A DNA stretch of 64,000 nucleotides from an uncultured Pseudomonas sp. (GTDB taxonomy: Bacteria > Pseudomonadota > Gammaproteobacteria > Pseudomonadales > Pseudomonadaceae): positions 124,001-188,000 of the forward strand of contig NZ_CAMPHV010000001.1 in assembly GCF_946886105.1 (NCBI RefSeq). The letters are read 5' to 3'. Shown here one piece after another: positions 38,531 to 46,084 of the stretch. Position numbers and translations under genes: made by a program. How positions within the stretch are numbered: position 1 is the stretch's first letter; every line of letters begins with the position of its first letter. Below the pieces are notes generated by a model that searched no databases, was not told the DNA's origin, and saw only the letters and a list, made by a program, of their open reading frames with translations.

Positions 38531-39328
38531 TCATGCTCGTTCCTGCCAAGCCGGTTTGCGTTTATCGAGGAAGGCACGCAGGCCTTCCTGGCCCTCGGCG
38601 CTGACGCGAATGCGGGCGATGGCGTTTTCGGTATAGCGGCGCAGGGCAGGGGTCAGCACGCCGCTGCCGACCTCGCGCAGCAAATCCTTGCTGGCTTGCA
38701 TGGCCAGCGGGCTGTTGAGCAGCAGGTTGTCGACCCAGGTCTGCACCGCACCATCCAGCTCGTGCGCCGGGTAGCATTCGGCGAACAAGCCCAGCTCGCG
38801 GGCGCGCTCGCCGCTGAAACGTTCGGCTGTGATGGCGAAACGTCGCGCCGCGCGTTCGCCGATGGCCTGCACAACGAAAGGGCTGATCACCGCCGGGGCC
38901 AGGCCGATGCGCACTTCGGACAGGCATAACTGCGCGTCTTCGGCGCCAATGGCCATATCGCAGCAACTGATCAAGCCCAGAGCGCCGCCGAAGGCCGCGC
39001 CTTGCACCACGGCCAGGGTCGGGATCTTCAACTGATACAGGTTGTGCATCAGTTCGGCCAGCTCGCGCGAATCGGCCAGGTTGGCGTTGTAGTCCAGGGT
39101 CGCGGCGTGCTGCATCCAGGCCAGATCGGCACCAGCGGAGAAATGTTTGCCACGACCGCGTAGCAGCAGAAAGCGCAGGCTCTTATCGGCCATCACCGCG
39201 TCGAGGGCGAGAATCAGCTCGCGGATCATCTCGGCGTTGAAGGCGTTGTTCTTGTCGGCGCGATTCAGCCAGAGGGTGGCGAAGCCGCGTGGGTCTGTTT
39301 CGAGCTGGATGGTGCTGAAGTCGGTCAT
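38531..39328 (-). CDS. liuC: 3-Methylglutaconyl-CoA hydratase LiuC
   Basis: 265-residue crotonase-family enzyme hydrating 3-methylglutaconyl-CoA to HMG-CoA. Landmarks are the oxyanion regions RGKHFSAGADLAWM and VVQGAAFGGALGLISCCDMA, then CLSEVRIGLAPAVISPFVV with the catalytic Glu region. The start is the ATG at 39328 (MTDFSTIQLETDPRGFATLW), with GAAG at a suitable distance; an ATG two codons earlier (39334) is possible. An inverted repeat lies just upstream, between it and liuB. Confidence 0.93.
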   Translation of the reverse strand: MTDFSTIQLETDPRGFATLWLNRADKNNAFNAEMIRELILALDAVMADKSLRFLLLRGRGKHFSAGADLAWMQHAATLDYNANLADSRELAELMHNLYQLKIPTLAVVQGAAFGGALGLISCCDMAIGAEDAQLCLSEVRIGLAPAVISPFVVQAIGERAARRFAITAERFSGERARELGLFAECYPAHELDGAVQTWVDNLLLNSPLAMQASKDLLREVGSGVLTPALRRYTENAIARIRVSAEGQEGLRAFLDKRKPAWQERA

Positions 39329-39337
39329 GGTCATCTT

Positions 39338-39396
39338 CGTAGGGTGCGCTGTGCGCACCATTGCGTTGAAAAGCGGTGCGCGCAGCGCACCCTACG
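39338..39396. repeat. Inverted repeat GTAGGGTGCGC...GCGCACCCTAC between liuB and liuC
   Basis: CGTAGGGTGCGCTGTGCGCA plus CC (39338-39359) is mirrored by GGTGCGCGCAGCGCACCCTA plus CG (39375-39396), with one mismatch and a 15-base centre. This sequence type recurs in many gamma-proteobacterial genomes, from memory. It fills the liuB-liuC gap and would fold in the operon mRNA. Confidence 0.9.
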
Positions 39397-39407
39397 GTAT
39401 TCCGGCC

Positions 39408-41015
39408 TTACATGCGGAACACACCAAAGGTAGTCGGCTCGATCGGCGCATTGAGGCTGGCCGATAGCGCCAGACCCAGCACCTCACGGGTCTGCGCCGG
39501 GTCAATCACGCCGTCGTCCCACAGCCGCGCGCTGGAATAGTAAGGATGGCCCTGGCGTTCGTACTGCTCGAGGATCGGCTGCTTGAGCTTGGCTTCCTCC
39601 TCGGCGGAGAAGTCGTGACCGGCGCGGGCGGCCTGTTCGTGCTTGACCTGCACCAGCACGCCGGCGGCCTGCTCGGCACCCATCACACCGATCCGCGCGT
39701 TCGGCCACATCCACAGAAAGCGCGGGTCGTAGGCGCGGCCGCACATGCCGTAGTTGCCGGCACCGAAGCTGCCGCCGATGATTACGGTGAACTTCGGCAC
39801 CTTGGCGCAGGCCACCGCATTGACCAGCTTGGCGCCATGCTTGGCGATGCCGCCGGCCTCGTACTTTTGCCCGACCATAAAGCCGGTGATGTTCTGCAGG
39901 AACAGCAGCGGTATGCCGCGCTGGCAGGCCAGTTCGATAAAGTGCGCGCCTTTTTGCGCCGATTCGGCGAACAGGATGCCGTTATTGGCGAGGATCGCCA
40001 CCGGATAGCCCTGGATATACGCGAAACCGCAGACCAGGGTGGCGCCGAACAGCGCCTTGAATTCGTCGAACAGCGAGCCATCGACAATGCGGGCGATCAC
40101 TTCTCGCACGTCGAACGGCTGCTTGGCGTCCGCGGGAATCACCCCGTACAACTCGGCGGCGTCGAACAAGGGGGCGATGGGCGCGCGGCTGTTGAGCACA
40201 CCGAGCTTGCGCCAATTGAGGTTGGCGATGCTGCGCCGCGCCAGGGCCAGGGCGTGTTCGTCGTTGTCGGCGTAGTGGTCGGCCACGCCCGAGGTCTTGC
40301 AGTGCACATCGGCGCCGCCGAGCTCCTCGGCGCTGACCACTTCGCCGGTGGCGGCCTTCACCAGCGGCGGGCCGGCGAGGAAGATGGTCGCCTGTTCGCG
40401 CACCATGATCGCCTCGTCGGCCATCGCCGGCACATAGGCGCCGCCGGCGGTGCAGGAGCCCATGACCACAGCGATCTGCGGGATTCCCATGGCGGACATG
40501 TTGGCCTGGTTGAAGAAGATTCGGCCGAAGTGTTCACGGTCGGGGAACACCTCATCCTGACGCGGCAGGTTGGCGCCGCCGGAGTCGACCAGGTAAATGC
40601 AAGGCAGGCGGTTCTGCTGGGCGATGGCCTGGGCGCGCAGGTGCTTCTTCACCGTCAGCGGGTAATAGCTGCCGCCCTTCACCGTGGCGTCGTTGGCCAC
40701 GATCATGCATTCGACGCCTTCGACCCGGCCGATCCCGGCGACCACGCCAGCAGCGGGCACGTCCTCGCCATATACCTGGTAAGCGGCCAACTGGCCGATC
40801 TCGAGGAATGGCGAGCCGAGATCCAGCAGGCGGTTGATCCGTTCGTGCGGCAGCAGCTTGCCGCGCGAAGTATGGCGATGCTGGGCCTTTTCACCGCCAC
40901 CTTCGTGAATGCGCGCGAGCAGGGCGCGCAGGTCGCCCACCTGGGCGAGCATCGCCGCACTATTGGCGGCGAACTCCGGCGAGCGGGTGTTGATCTGGGT
41001 ATGCAGGATGGCCAT
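39408..41015 (-). CDS. liuB: Methylcrotonyl-CoA carboxylase beta subunit LiuB
   Basis: 535-residue carboxyltransferase subunit that moves CO2 from biotin on LiuD to 3-methylcrotonyl-CoA. Typical carboxyltransferase blocks are [60 protein letters not shown] and [20 protein letters not shown]. The ATG at 41015 follows GGAGTGA and gives [15 protein letters not shown]; the longer open frame runs into the repeat upstream. Length equals the P. aeruginosa protein from memory. Confidence 0.96.
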   Translation of the reverse strand: MAILHTQINTRSPEFAANSAAMLAQVGDLRALLARIHEGGGEKAQHRHTSRGKLLPHERINRLLDLGSPFLEIGQLAAYQVYGEDVPAAGVVAGIGRVEGVECMIVANDATVKGGSYYPLTVKKHLRAQAIAQQNRLPCIYLVDSGGANLPRQDEVFPDREHFGRIFFNQANMSAMGIPQIAVVMGSCTAGGAYVPAMADEAIMVREQATIFLAGPPLVKAATGEVVSAEELGGADVHCKTSGVADHYADNDEHALALARRSIANLNWRKLGVLNSRAPIAPLFDAAELYGVIPADAKQPFDVREVIARIVDGSLFDEFKALFGATLVCGFAYIQGYPVAILANNGILFAESAQKGAHFIELACQRGIPLLFLQNITGFMVGQKYEAGGIAKHGAKLVNAVACAKVPKFTVIIGGSFGAGNYGMCGRAYDPRFLWMWPNARIGVMGAEQAAGVLVQVKHEQAARAGHDFSAEEEAKLKQPILEQYERQGHPYYSSARLWDDGVIDPAQTREVLGLALSASLNAPIEPTTFGVFRM

Positions 41016-41032
41016 GCGGCTCACTCCATCGC

Positions 41033-41108
41033 TAGCCCGGATGCAATCCGGGGTCTTTGTCTCGCGGCACCAACCGCTCCCGGATTGCGCCAAGGCGTAT
41101 CCGGGCTA
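41033..41108. repeat. Palindromic repeat, TAGCCCGGATGCAATCCGGG family, copy 3
   Basis: Left arm TAGCCCGGATGCAATCCGGG at 41033-41052. The right side, CCCGGATTGCGCCAAGGCGT plus ATCCGGGCTA (41079-41108), carries a 10-base insertion relative to the other copies. It occupies the whole liuA-liuB gap and ends about 13 bases before the liuA stop. Confidence 0.9.
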
Positions 41109-41121
41109 CGGTTCTTGCGGC

Positions 41122-42285
41122 TTATTTGGTCTCGTTAAACAACTCGCGGCCTATCAGCATGCGGCGGATCTCGCTGGTGCCGGCGCCGATCTCGTAGAGC
41201 TTGGCGTCACGCAAAAGGCGGCCGGTGGGAAACTCGTTGATATAGCCGTTACCGCCGAGGATCTGGATCGCCTCCAAGGCCATTTGCGTCGCGCGCTCGG
41301 CGGTGTAGAGGATCACCCCGGCGGCGTCCTTGCGCGTTGTTTCGCCGCGGTCGCAGGCGTTGGCCACGGCGTACAGGTAGGCGCGGCTGGCGTTGAGTTG
41401 GGTGTACATGTCGGCGACCTTGCCCTGGATCAGCTGGAACTCGCCGATGCTCTGGCCGAACTGCTTGCGGTCGTGGATATAGGGCACGATCACGTCCATG
41501 CAGGCCTGCATGATGCCCACCGGGCCGCCGGAGAGGACCACGCGCTCGTAATCCAGGCCGCTCATCAACACGCGTACGCCGCCGTTTTCCAGACCCAGCA
41601 CGTTTTCTTCCGGCACTTCGACGTCATCGAAGAACAGCTCGCAGGTGTTTGAGCCGCGCATGCCGAGCTTGTCGAACTTGTTGCCGCGGCTGAAACCTTT
41701 CCAGTCGCGCTCGACGATAAAGGCGGTGATCCCGTGAGGGCCCTTGTCCAGGTCGGTTTTGGCGTAGATCACGTAGGTATTGGCATCCGGGCCGTTGGTG
41801 ATCCAGGTTTTGCTGCCGTTGAGCACGTAGCGGTCGCCCTTGCGGTCGGCGCGCAGTTTCATGCTCACCACGTCGGAGCCGGCGTTCGGCTCGCTCATCG
41901 CCAGGGCGCCGACATGTTCGCCGGAAACCAGCTTGGGCAGGTACTTGGCTTTCTGGGCGGCCGAGCCGTTGCGCTTGATCTGGTTGACGCAGAGGTTGGA
42001 GTGGGCGCCGTAGGAGAGGGCGACCGAGGCCGAGCCGCGGCTGATTTCCTCCATGGTGATCACATGGGCCATATAGCCCAAACCTGAGCCGCCGTATTCC
42101 TCTTCGACGGTGACGCCGAGCAAGCCCATCTCGCCGAATTTCTTCCACATGTCCATGGGGAACTGGTTGCTGCTGTCGATCTCGGCGGCGCGCGGCGCAA
42201 GCTCGGCGGCGACAAAGGACTGCACCTGCTCGCGCAGCATGTCGATGGTCTCGCCGAGGGCGAAGTTGAGGGACGGATAGCTCAT
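41122..42285 (-). CDS. liuA: Isovaleryl-CoA dehydrogenase LiuA
   Basis: 387-residue FAD enzyme oxidising isovaleryl-CoA to 3-methylcrotonyl-CoA, first committed step of the pathway. Acyl-CoA dehydrogenase blocks are [40 protein letters not shown] and [20 protein letters not shown]. The catalytic Glu is in [16 protein letters not shown], the position used by isovaleryl-CoA dehydrogenase rather than the usual C-terminal site. ATG at 42285 follows ATAGGTGGAACC. liuR lies 29 bases upstream on the same strand, so the regulator probably heads the operon. Confidence 0.96.
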   Translation of the reverse strand: MSYPSLNFALGETIDMLREQVQSFVAAELAPRAAEIDSSNQFPMDMWKKFGEMGLLGVTVEEEYGGSGLGYMAHVITMEEISRGSASVALSYGAHSNLCVNQIKRNGSAAQKAKYLPKLVSGEHVGALAMSEPNAGSDVVSMKLRADRKGDRYVLNGSKTWITNGPDANTYVIYAKTDLDKGPHGITAFIVERDWKGFSRGNKFDKLGMRGSNTCELFFDDVEVPEENVLGLENGGVRVLMSGLDYERVVLSGGPVGIMQACMDVIVPYIHDRKQFGQSIGEFQLIQGKVADMYTQLNASRAYLYAVANACDRGETTRKDAAGVILYTAERATQMALEAIQILGGNGYINEFPTGRLLRDAKLYEIGAGTSEIRRMLIGRELFNETK

Positions 42286-42314
42286 GGTTCCACCTATCTG
42301 AATCGAAATCAGGT

Positions 42315-42716
42315 TTATTGTGTAATAGGTTGTTTTTTATCGGTTTCTGCTAGCGCTTTTAAGCAGCGTTCTTCGGCTGTATCCAATTCCAGCTGCATTT
42401 GTCGAATGTCCAGTAGCTGCTGTTCCAACTGCGCGCGGCGTTCGGTGATCTTTTGCATAAAGGTCTGCAACTGCTTGCGGTTGCCATGCACCGGGTCGTA
42501 CAGCTCGATCAGCTCCTTGCATTCGGCGAGGGAGAAGCCGATGCGCTTACCGCGCAGAATCAACTTGAGGGTGACCTTGTCCTTGGCGCTGTAGATGCGC
42601 TCCTGGCCGCGCCGCTCGGGGCTGAGCATCTGCTGCTCTTCATAAAAGCGAATGGCGCGGGTGGTGATATCCAGCTCGCGGGCCAGTTCGGAAATGGAGT
42701 AGGTGATGGCGGACAT
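42315..42716 (-). CDS. liuR: MerR-family regulator LiuR of leucine/isovalerate catabolism
   Basis: 133-residue MerR-type regulator. The winged HTH is [20 protein letters not shown] with the following wing ([19 protein letters not shown]), then a C-terminal coiled coil ([20 protein letters not shown]) for dimerisation. The long effector domain of some MerR proteins is absent, as in LiuR. The ATG at 42716 is chosen; an in-frame GTG two codons earlier (42722) is about equally possible given GAGAG upstream. A perfect palindrome 24 bases before the start is the expected autoregulatory operator, and liuABCDE follow in the same direction. Confidence 0.92.
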   Translation of the reverse strand: MSAITYSISELARELDITTRAIRFYEEQQMLSPERRGQERIYSAKDKVTLKLILRGKRIGFSLAECKELIELYDPVHGNRKQLQTFMQKITERRAQLEQQLLDIRQMQLELDTAEERCLKALAETDKKQPITQ

Positions 42717-42739
42717 ATTCACGGCGCTCTCGTTTACCT

Positions 42740-42753
42740 TTACGTTAACGTAA
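42740..42753 (-). promoter_or_regulatory. Perfect palindrome TTACGTTAACGTAA, probable LiuR operator
   Basis: TTACGTTAACGTAA is a perfect 14-base palindrome just upstream of liuR, as expected for a MerR dimer bound within its promoter spacer. The flanks (CTTACG and TAAACG) could form part of the promoter. The similarity to the LiuR motif is from memory; no footprint is available. Confidence 0.7.
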
Positions 42754-42906
42754 GCTTGCGGCGAAATTTAGTCAACTGCCTCAAGCGAGTGCTTAATTAA
42801 TGTGATTTATAGGTTAGTAAAACTTAATTTAAATCAAATGATTAGCGATATTAGTTAAAAAACAGCTAAGGACTTGCAAAGGCGGCGCGGGTCAGCCGGA
42901 TAAGGA

Positions 42907-43245
42907 TCAGGGCCGACTAGACGGTAGATAGCGGCGCACCCGGGCGTTCAGCAACTCGATCAGGGCCGGGTCCATAAACTCATAGTCGTCGGGGATATCC
43001 AGGCAGACGATGCGCTTATTGGCCAGCTGCGCGCGGAATTTGGCGGCCAGCTTGGTGCGGTGAACCCGCTGCATCACCAGAATCAAATCGGCCCAGGCCA
43101 GCAGCTCGGGGCAAACCGGCGTGTCGGCGTCATGATTGACACCGGCCGATGCGGTTTCCACGCCCGGCCAGTCGGCGAACAGCTGTTCGGCGGTAGGGCT
43201 GCGCAAGCGGTTCTTGGCGCAGATAAACAGCAGCTTGAGAGGCAA
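42907..43245 (-). CDS. Low-molecular-weight protein-tyrosine-phosphatase-like protein
   Basis: 112-residue protein with an N-terminal phosphatase P-loop, LFICAKNRLRSPTAEQLFAD: Cys9-x5-Arg15-Ser16. It is shorter than most LMW-PTPs (about 150), and the usual C-terminal DPY/DPF loop is reduced to IPDDYEFMDPALIELL, where Asp residues may supply the acid. The start must be near the P-loop, so I use TTG at 43245 with GTGGAAAA upstream; no ATG is available. AT-rich DNA (about 42785-42865) lies just beyond its 3' end. Substrate unknown; small proteins of this type also occur as standalone phosphatases in accessory regions. Confidence 0.8.
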   Translation of the reverse strand: MPLKLLFICAKNRLRSPTAEQLFADWPGVETASAGVNHDADTPVCPELLAWADLILVMQRVHRTKLAAKFRAQLANKRIVCLDIPDDYEFMDPALIELLNARVRRYLPSSRP

Positions 43246-43300
43246 GAAAGTTTTCCACTATCGGCTGTGTCAGCACGGGGTTAAGCGGTTGCAGCGCAGG

Positions 43301-43522
43301 TCAGGGCTTTCTGCCAGCGAAGCCGAACAGTAGGCCGCCAGCAAGTATGGCACCTATGCCGGCCCAAACCGGCACATTGACCCGTTCCTTTTCCTGTACT
43401 GACAGTTCGAGTGGGCCGAGCTTCACTGCCGTGCTGTCCTTGGTGTAGCTGAAGCCGCCATACAACAGCCCCAGCAGGCCCGCGACGATGAGTGCGATTG
43501 CCACAATCCTGATTGAATTCAT
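43301..43522 (-). CDS. DUF3185 family small membrane protein
   Basis: 73-residue protein with two membrane helices (about residues 5-24 and 51-68) and a central exposed segment containing GPLELSVQEKERVNVPVWAG, the DUF3185 pattern. The final residues are basic (GRKP). ATG at 43522 is preceded by an excellent GGAGGATC. Function unknown. It sits between the phosphatase-like gene and the RES toxin gene, all on the minus strand but with gaps of 55 and 83 bases. Confidence 0.88.
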   Translation of the reverse strand: MNSIRIVAIALIVAGLLGLLYGGFSYTKDSTAVKLGPLELSVQEKERVNVPVWAGIGAILAGGLLFGFAGRKP

Positions 43523-43605
43523 GCGGTGATCCTCCTGCGGCGCCTGAGCTTATCGCCAGCGGTTTCAAAGGCAGGGCCGTCACAGTCATTGAAGCACAGT
43601 AACGA

Positions 43606-44292
43606 CTAGGCGATTTCCTTGATTTCGAACACATTGACGATCTGCTGCAGCTTGCCGTCCCACACGTAACGCAGATGCACGCCTTGCTGCGGAATGCTCG
43701 CCGCGGGCGGACGGAACAGCGCGGCGCACTCGCCGCCGGGATGCCTGACGCTGCGGTAGAGCAGGCCCCAGGAGCGCTGGTTGCGCAATTCGGCGGCGAA
43801 ACGTTGGGCGACCGGATAAGCACTCAAATCCGGATCGTGAAGGTGATCGTAATTGTTGCGGATATCGTGCAGCGGCTTGACGATGCGACACACGTAGGTG
43901 CGCAGGGTCAGTTCCAGATTGGGTTCGGCGGTCGCGCGCAAAAAGCGCTCGCGATGGAAGCGAGTTTCCGCCACCGCGGCCTGCAGGCTGTCGGCGCAGT
44001 AGTAAACGCCGTATTGCCCGGCGGTAAAGCGGCTCACCGCGCCGACATGGGTAAACGCGGCCATCAATGGCGATGAGCCGGGGCCGCTGACGCGGTCTTC
44101 GGCGGCCACATGGGACAGCAGGCCCGCTTCCTCGCGCAGGCGATCGTTGGTCAGGCCTTCGATCAGATAGGCCAGCTCCAGATCCGCGGGGTCGAGCACA
44201 TCCTCGAACACCGAAATCGGTGGAAAGGCGCTGGAGACCAGCCGATAAGCCCGTCGCCAGCCGGGTAGAACCAGCGTGGGCGGCGCGCTCAA
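43606..44292 (-). CDS. RES-domain toxin of a type II toxin-antitoxin pair
   Basis: About 228 residues, RES family; characterised members degrade NAD+ when not blocked by the Xre antitoxin. The conserved block is GVYYCADSLQAAVAETRFHR with Glu109, and the Ser of the R-E-S triad is probably Ser181 (LYRSVRHPGGECAALF); Arg17 in WRRAYRLV is the likely Arg. The open frame reaches 44412 inside the antitoxin gene, but the only start compatible with the domain is TTG at 44292, whose TTG overlaps the antitoxin TGA as TTGA. That implies translation of the toxin is coupled to, and weaker than, the antitoxin. Antitoxin first, toxin second is the usual order. Confidence 0.88.
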   Translation of the reverse strand: MSAPPTLVLPGWRRAYRLVSSAFPPISVFEDVLDPADLELAYLIEGLTNDRLREEAGLLSHVAAEDRVSGPGSSPLMAAFTHVGAVSRFTAGQYGVYYCADSLQAAVAETRFHRERFLRATAEPNLELTLRTYVCRIVKPLHDIRNNYDHLHDPDLSAYPVAQRFAAELRNQRSWGLLYRSVRHPGGECAALFRPPAASIPQQGVHLRYVWDGKLQQIVNVFEIKEIA

Positions 44293-44693
44293 CCCCTGAC
44301 CCCGTCGAGGTAGCGGCGTACGTCGGCAAGGTCCACCACGCCGCCGGCCAGCATCAGCTGCAAAGCGCTGTTGCCGTTGAACGGCGCCTCGCTGTTGGCT
44401 TTCTTGACCCATTCATAGGTCGAAGGCTTGTCGCCGAAGAGGATGCGCAGGGACTTGTGAATACCCATTAGGTACGACACCCGCTCCATGGTGTCGCGCG
44501 GCAAGCGCACCTCGGGCAGTTGCCGGTACTTGTACAGGGTGCTGCGGCCGATGGAGCCCAGCAGGACCATCTGCTGCTCCAGGGTGCAATTCCATTTTTC
44601 CATCAGGTTGAAAAAGAACTTCAGGGCGACCTGGCCGGCTTTGGCCGAGTCGGGATCGAAAACGGGGGCGTTGTGCTGCATGGCAACGGACAT
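44289..44693 (-). CDS. Xre/MbcA/ParS-type antitoxin (DUF2384)
   Basis: 134-residue partner of the RES toxin. The N-terminal half is a helix-turn-helix (LNLMEKWNCT region, then LLGSIGRSTLYKYRQLP) and the C-terminal half is the DUF2384 toxin-binding domain (MERVSYLMGIHKSLRILFGD, then WVKKANSEAPFNGNSALQLM, ending ADVRRYLDGVRG). It would neutralise the toxin and repress the operon. ATG at 44693 follows GGAGAACG. Upstream, TCCACAT occurs twice on the minus strand within 30 bases (about 44705-44742), a possible autorepression site. Confidence 0.9.
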   Translation of the reverse strand: MSVAMQHNAPVFDPDSAKAGQVALKFFFNLMEKWNCTLEQQMVLLGSIGRSTLYKYRQLPEVRLPRDTMERVSYLMGIHKSLRILFGDKPSTYEWVKKANSEAPFNGNSALQLMLAGGVVDLADVRRYLDGVRG

Positions 44694-44849
44694 GAGCGTT
44701 CTCCGTATGTGGACTATAAGTCGATACTATTCCCGATGTGGAATTCAGGCAATGCATTATTTGCGGGTTCTTGCGCGAGTGACGCTCACAGGGAGTGAAT
44801 GGCATATCCAATGCAAATCGATTGACTCATGGGCTTGTCGAATAGTTTG

Positions 44850-44861
44850 GTTAGCGCTAAC
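44850..44861 (+). promoter_or_regulatory. Palindrome GTTAGCGCTAAC upstream of gntK (probable GntR operator)
   Basis: A perfect 12-base palindrome of the LacI-family type, 50 bases before the gntK start and just after a possible -35 TTGACT at 44822. It shares TAGCGCTAAC with the site at 45499-45508 inside the gene. TAGCGCT is, from memory, part of the reported GntR target in P. aeruginosa. Confidence 0.7.
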
Positions 44862-44911
44862 ATCGCCAGCACAATACGTGGCGCCACATCGATGGTCGCC
44901 CAGGAGAACAC

Positions 44912-46045
44912 ATGCACATATCCTATTCTGCCGCCGCGACACCGGCTCGCCACACCTTGGTGGTGATGGGCGTCAGCGGTTCCGGCAAGACCGAAATCAG
45001 TCATGGCGTCGCCCGCGAACTGGGCTGGCGGCATATCGAAGCCGACAGCTTTCACCCCAGCGAGAACATCGAGCGCATGCGTGCCGGCATCGCCCTCAGC
45101 GATGAGGACCGCATCCAGTGGCTCGATGCGCTGATCGTCGAAATGCAACACGCCTTGGCCGCGGGCCAGAGTTTCGTCCTGGCCTGTTCGGCGCTCAAAC
45201 GCGCTTACCGCGAGCGTTTACGCCAGGCGGTGCCGGGTTTGCAGTTCGCCTATCTGAAAATCGATCGCGCCACGGCCTTGCAGCGTGTTGGTGCCCGGCC
45301 CGGGCATTTCATGCCGACTTCGCTGGTCGACAGCCAGTTCGCCACCTTGCAGTCGCCCGAGGGAGAGCTCCATGTGGTGGCGGTCGATGCGAGCAAGAGC
45401 CGTGAAGCGGTGATCGCGGAAATCTGCCGGTGGGTCATGCGCGACTCCGCGGAGGAGGCCATCGAAGAGCGGGTCGATCTTTCTGCGAAAGAATTTGATA
45501 GCGCTAACCATGCGCCGTCGCTGACAGGCGAGCCCATCTATGGCGGCTTCCTGGCGAGCCTGTTCGATCGCCTTACCGATGGCCTGATGGCGGTGCTGAT
45601 GACCTTTATGGTGGTGGCGGTATTCGGCAACGTGGTGCTGCGTTACGCCTTCGGCACTGGCTGGGCCGGGGCCGAGGAGCTGTCGCGGCTGGCCTTCGTC
45701 TGGCTGGTGTTCGTCGGCGTGGCCTCGAGCATGCGCCGCGGCGAGCTGATGCGTTTTTCGATGATCCGCGATCGTTTCGCCAAGACCTGGCGGCGCCTGC
45801 TCGATTCCTGCAGCTGGCTGCTGGTGGCCGGCGCCAGCCTGCTCTGCGCCTGGGGCGCCTGGAACCAACTGCGATACGGCTGGGGCAATATCAGCACCGT
45901 GGTCGGTTACCCGGTAGGGCTGGCGATGCTGCCGGTGATGGCGTGTATGGGCGTGCTGGCGTTGTTGGCGCTGGTGCAATTGATCAATACCTGGCGCCGG
46001 CCAGCCAACCAGGGAGCGGCGTCCGCCAATGTCACAGCCGACTGA
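44912..46045 (+). CDS. gntK: Gluconokinase fused to TRAP transporter small membrane subunit (GntK-DctQ)
   Basis: One 377-residue frame with two unrelated domains. Residues about 12-176 are a GntK-type gluconokinase: P-loop GVSGSGKT (20-27), HIEADSFHPSENIERM and ACSALKRAYRERLR. Residues 177-212 form a charged linker. From about 213 to 365 is a DctQ-type TRAP small permease with four membrane helices (DRLTDGLMAVLMTFMVVAVF; TGWAGAEELSRLAFVWLVFV). Normally these are separate proteins. No stop, frameshift or convincing internal start lies at the junction. ATG at 44912 follows AGGAGAACAC. The large permease and binding protein follow. The arrangement would tether the kinase to the uptake channel, phosphorylating gluconate (or a similar sugar acid) as it enters. 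A GntR-like site lies within the linker codons. Confidence 0.87.
   Translation: MHISYSAAATPARHTLVVMGVSGSGKTEISHGVARELGWRHIEADSFHPSENIERMRAGIALSDEDRIQWLDALIVEMQHALAAGQSFVLACSALKRAYRERLRQAVPGLQFAYLKIDRATALQRVGARPGHFMPTSLVDSQFATLQSPEGELHVVAVDASKSREAVIAEICRWVMRDSAEEAIEERVDLSAKEFDSANHAPSLTGEPIYGGFLASLFDRLTDGLMAVLMTFMVVAVFGNVVLRYAFGTGWAGAEELSRLAFVWLVFVGVASSMRRGELMRFSMIRDRFAKTWRRLLDSCSWLLVAGASLLCAWGAWNQLRYGWGNISTVVGYPVGLAMLPVMACMGVLALLALVQLINTWRRPANQGAASANVTAD
45497..45508 (+). promoter_or_regulatory. GntR-like operator GATAGCGCTAAC within the fusion linker
   Basis: GATAGCGCTAAC differs by one base from the palindrome at 44850. It is read as the linker residues Asp196-Ser-Ala-Asn199, at the boundary between kinase and transporter domains. 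It may be a relic of a promoter that once preceded a separate dctQ gene, or an auxiliary operator for looping. Confidence 0.5.
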
Positions 46046-46084
46046 TCTGCTTTCTAACAAGCCGTTGCAGACGAGGAGCCAGCC

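Noticed and set aside
39546..41138. 530-codon open frame opposite liuB
   Set aside because: Shadow with no domain; liuB is unmistakable.
43586..44329. Alternative frame (247 codons) in the RES toxin region
   Set aside because: No domain homology; the RES motifs are in the overlapping frame ending at 43606.
45509..45600. Separate start for a DctQ protein inside the GntK-DctQ frame
   Set aside because: The only ATG near the boundary (at 45509) is out of frame and stops after four codons; in-frame ATGs come only within the first membrane helix with no ribosome site. A weak non-ATG start cannot be excluded, so this is recorded as a refutation test instead.
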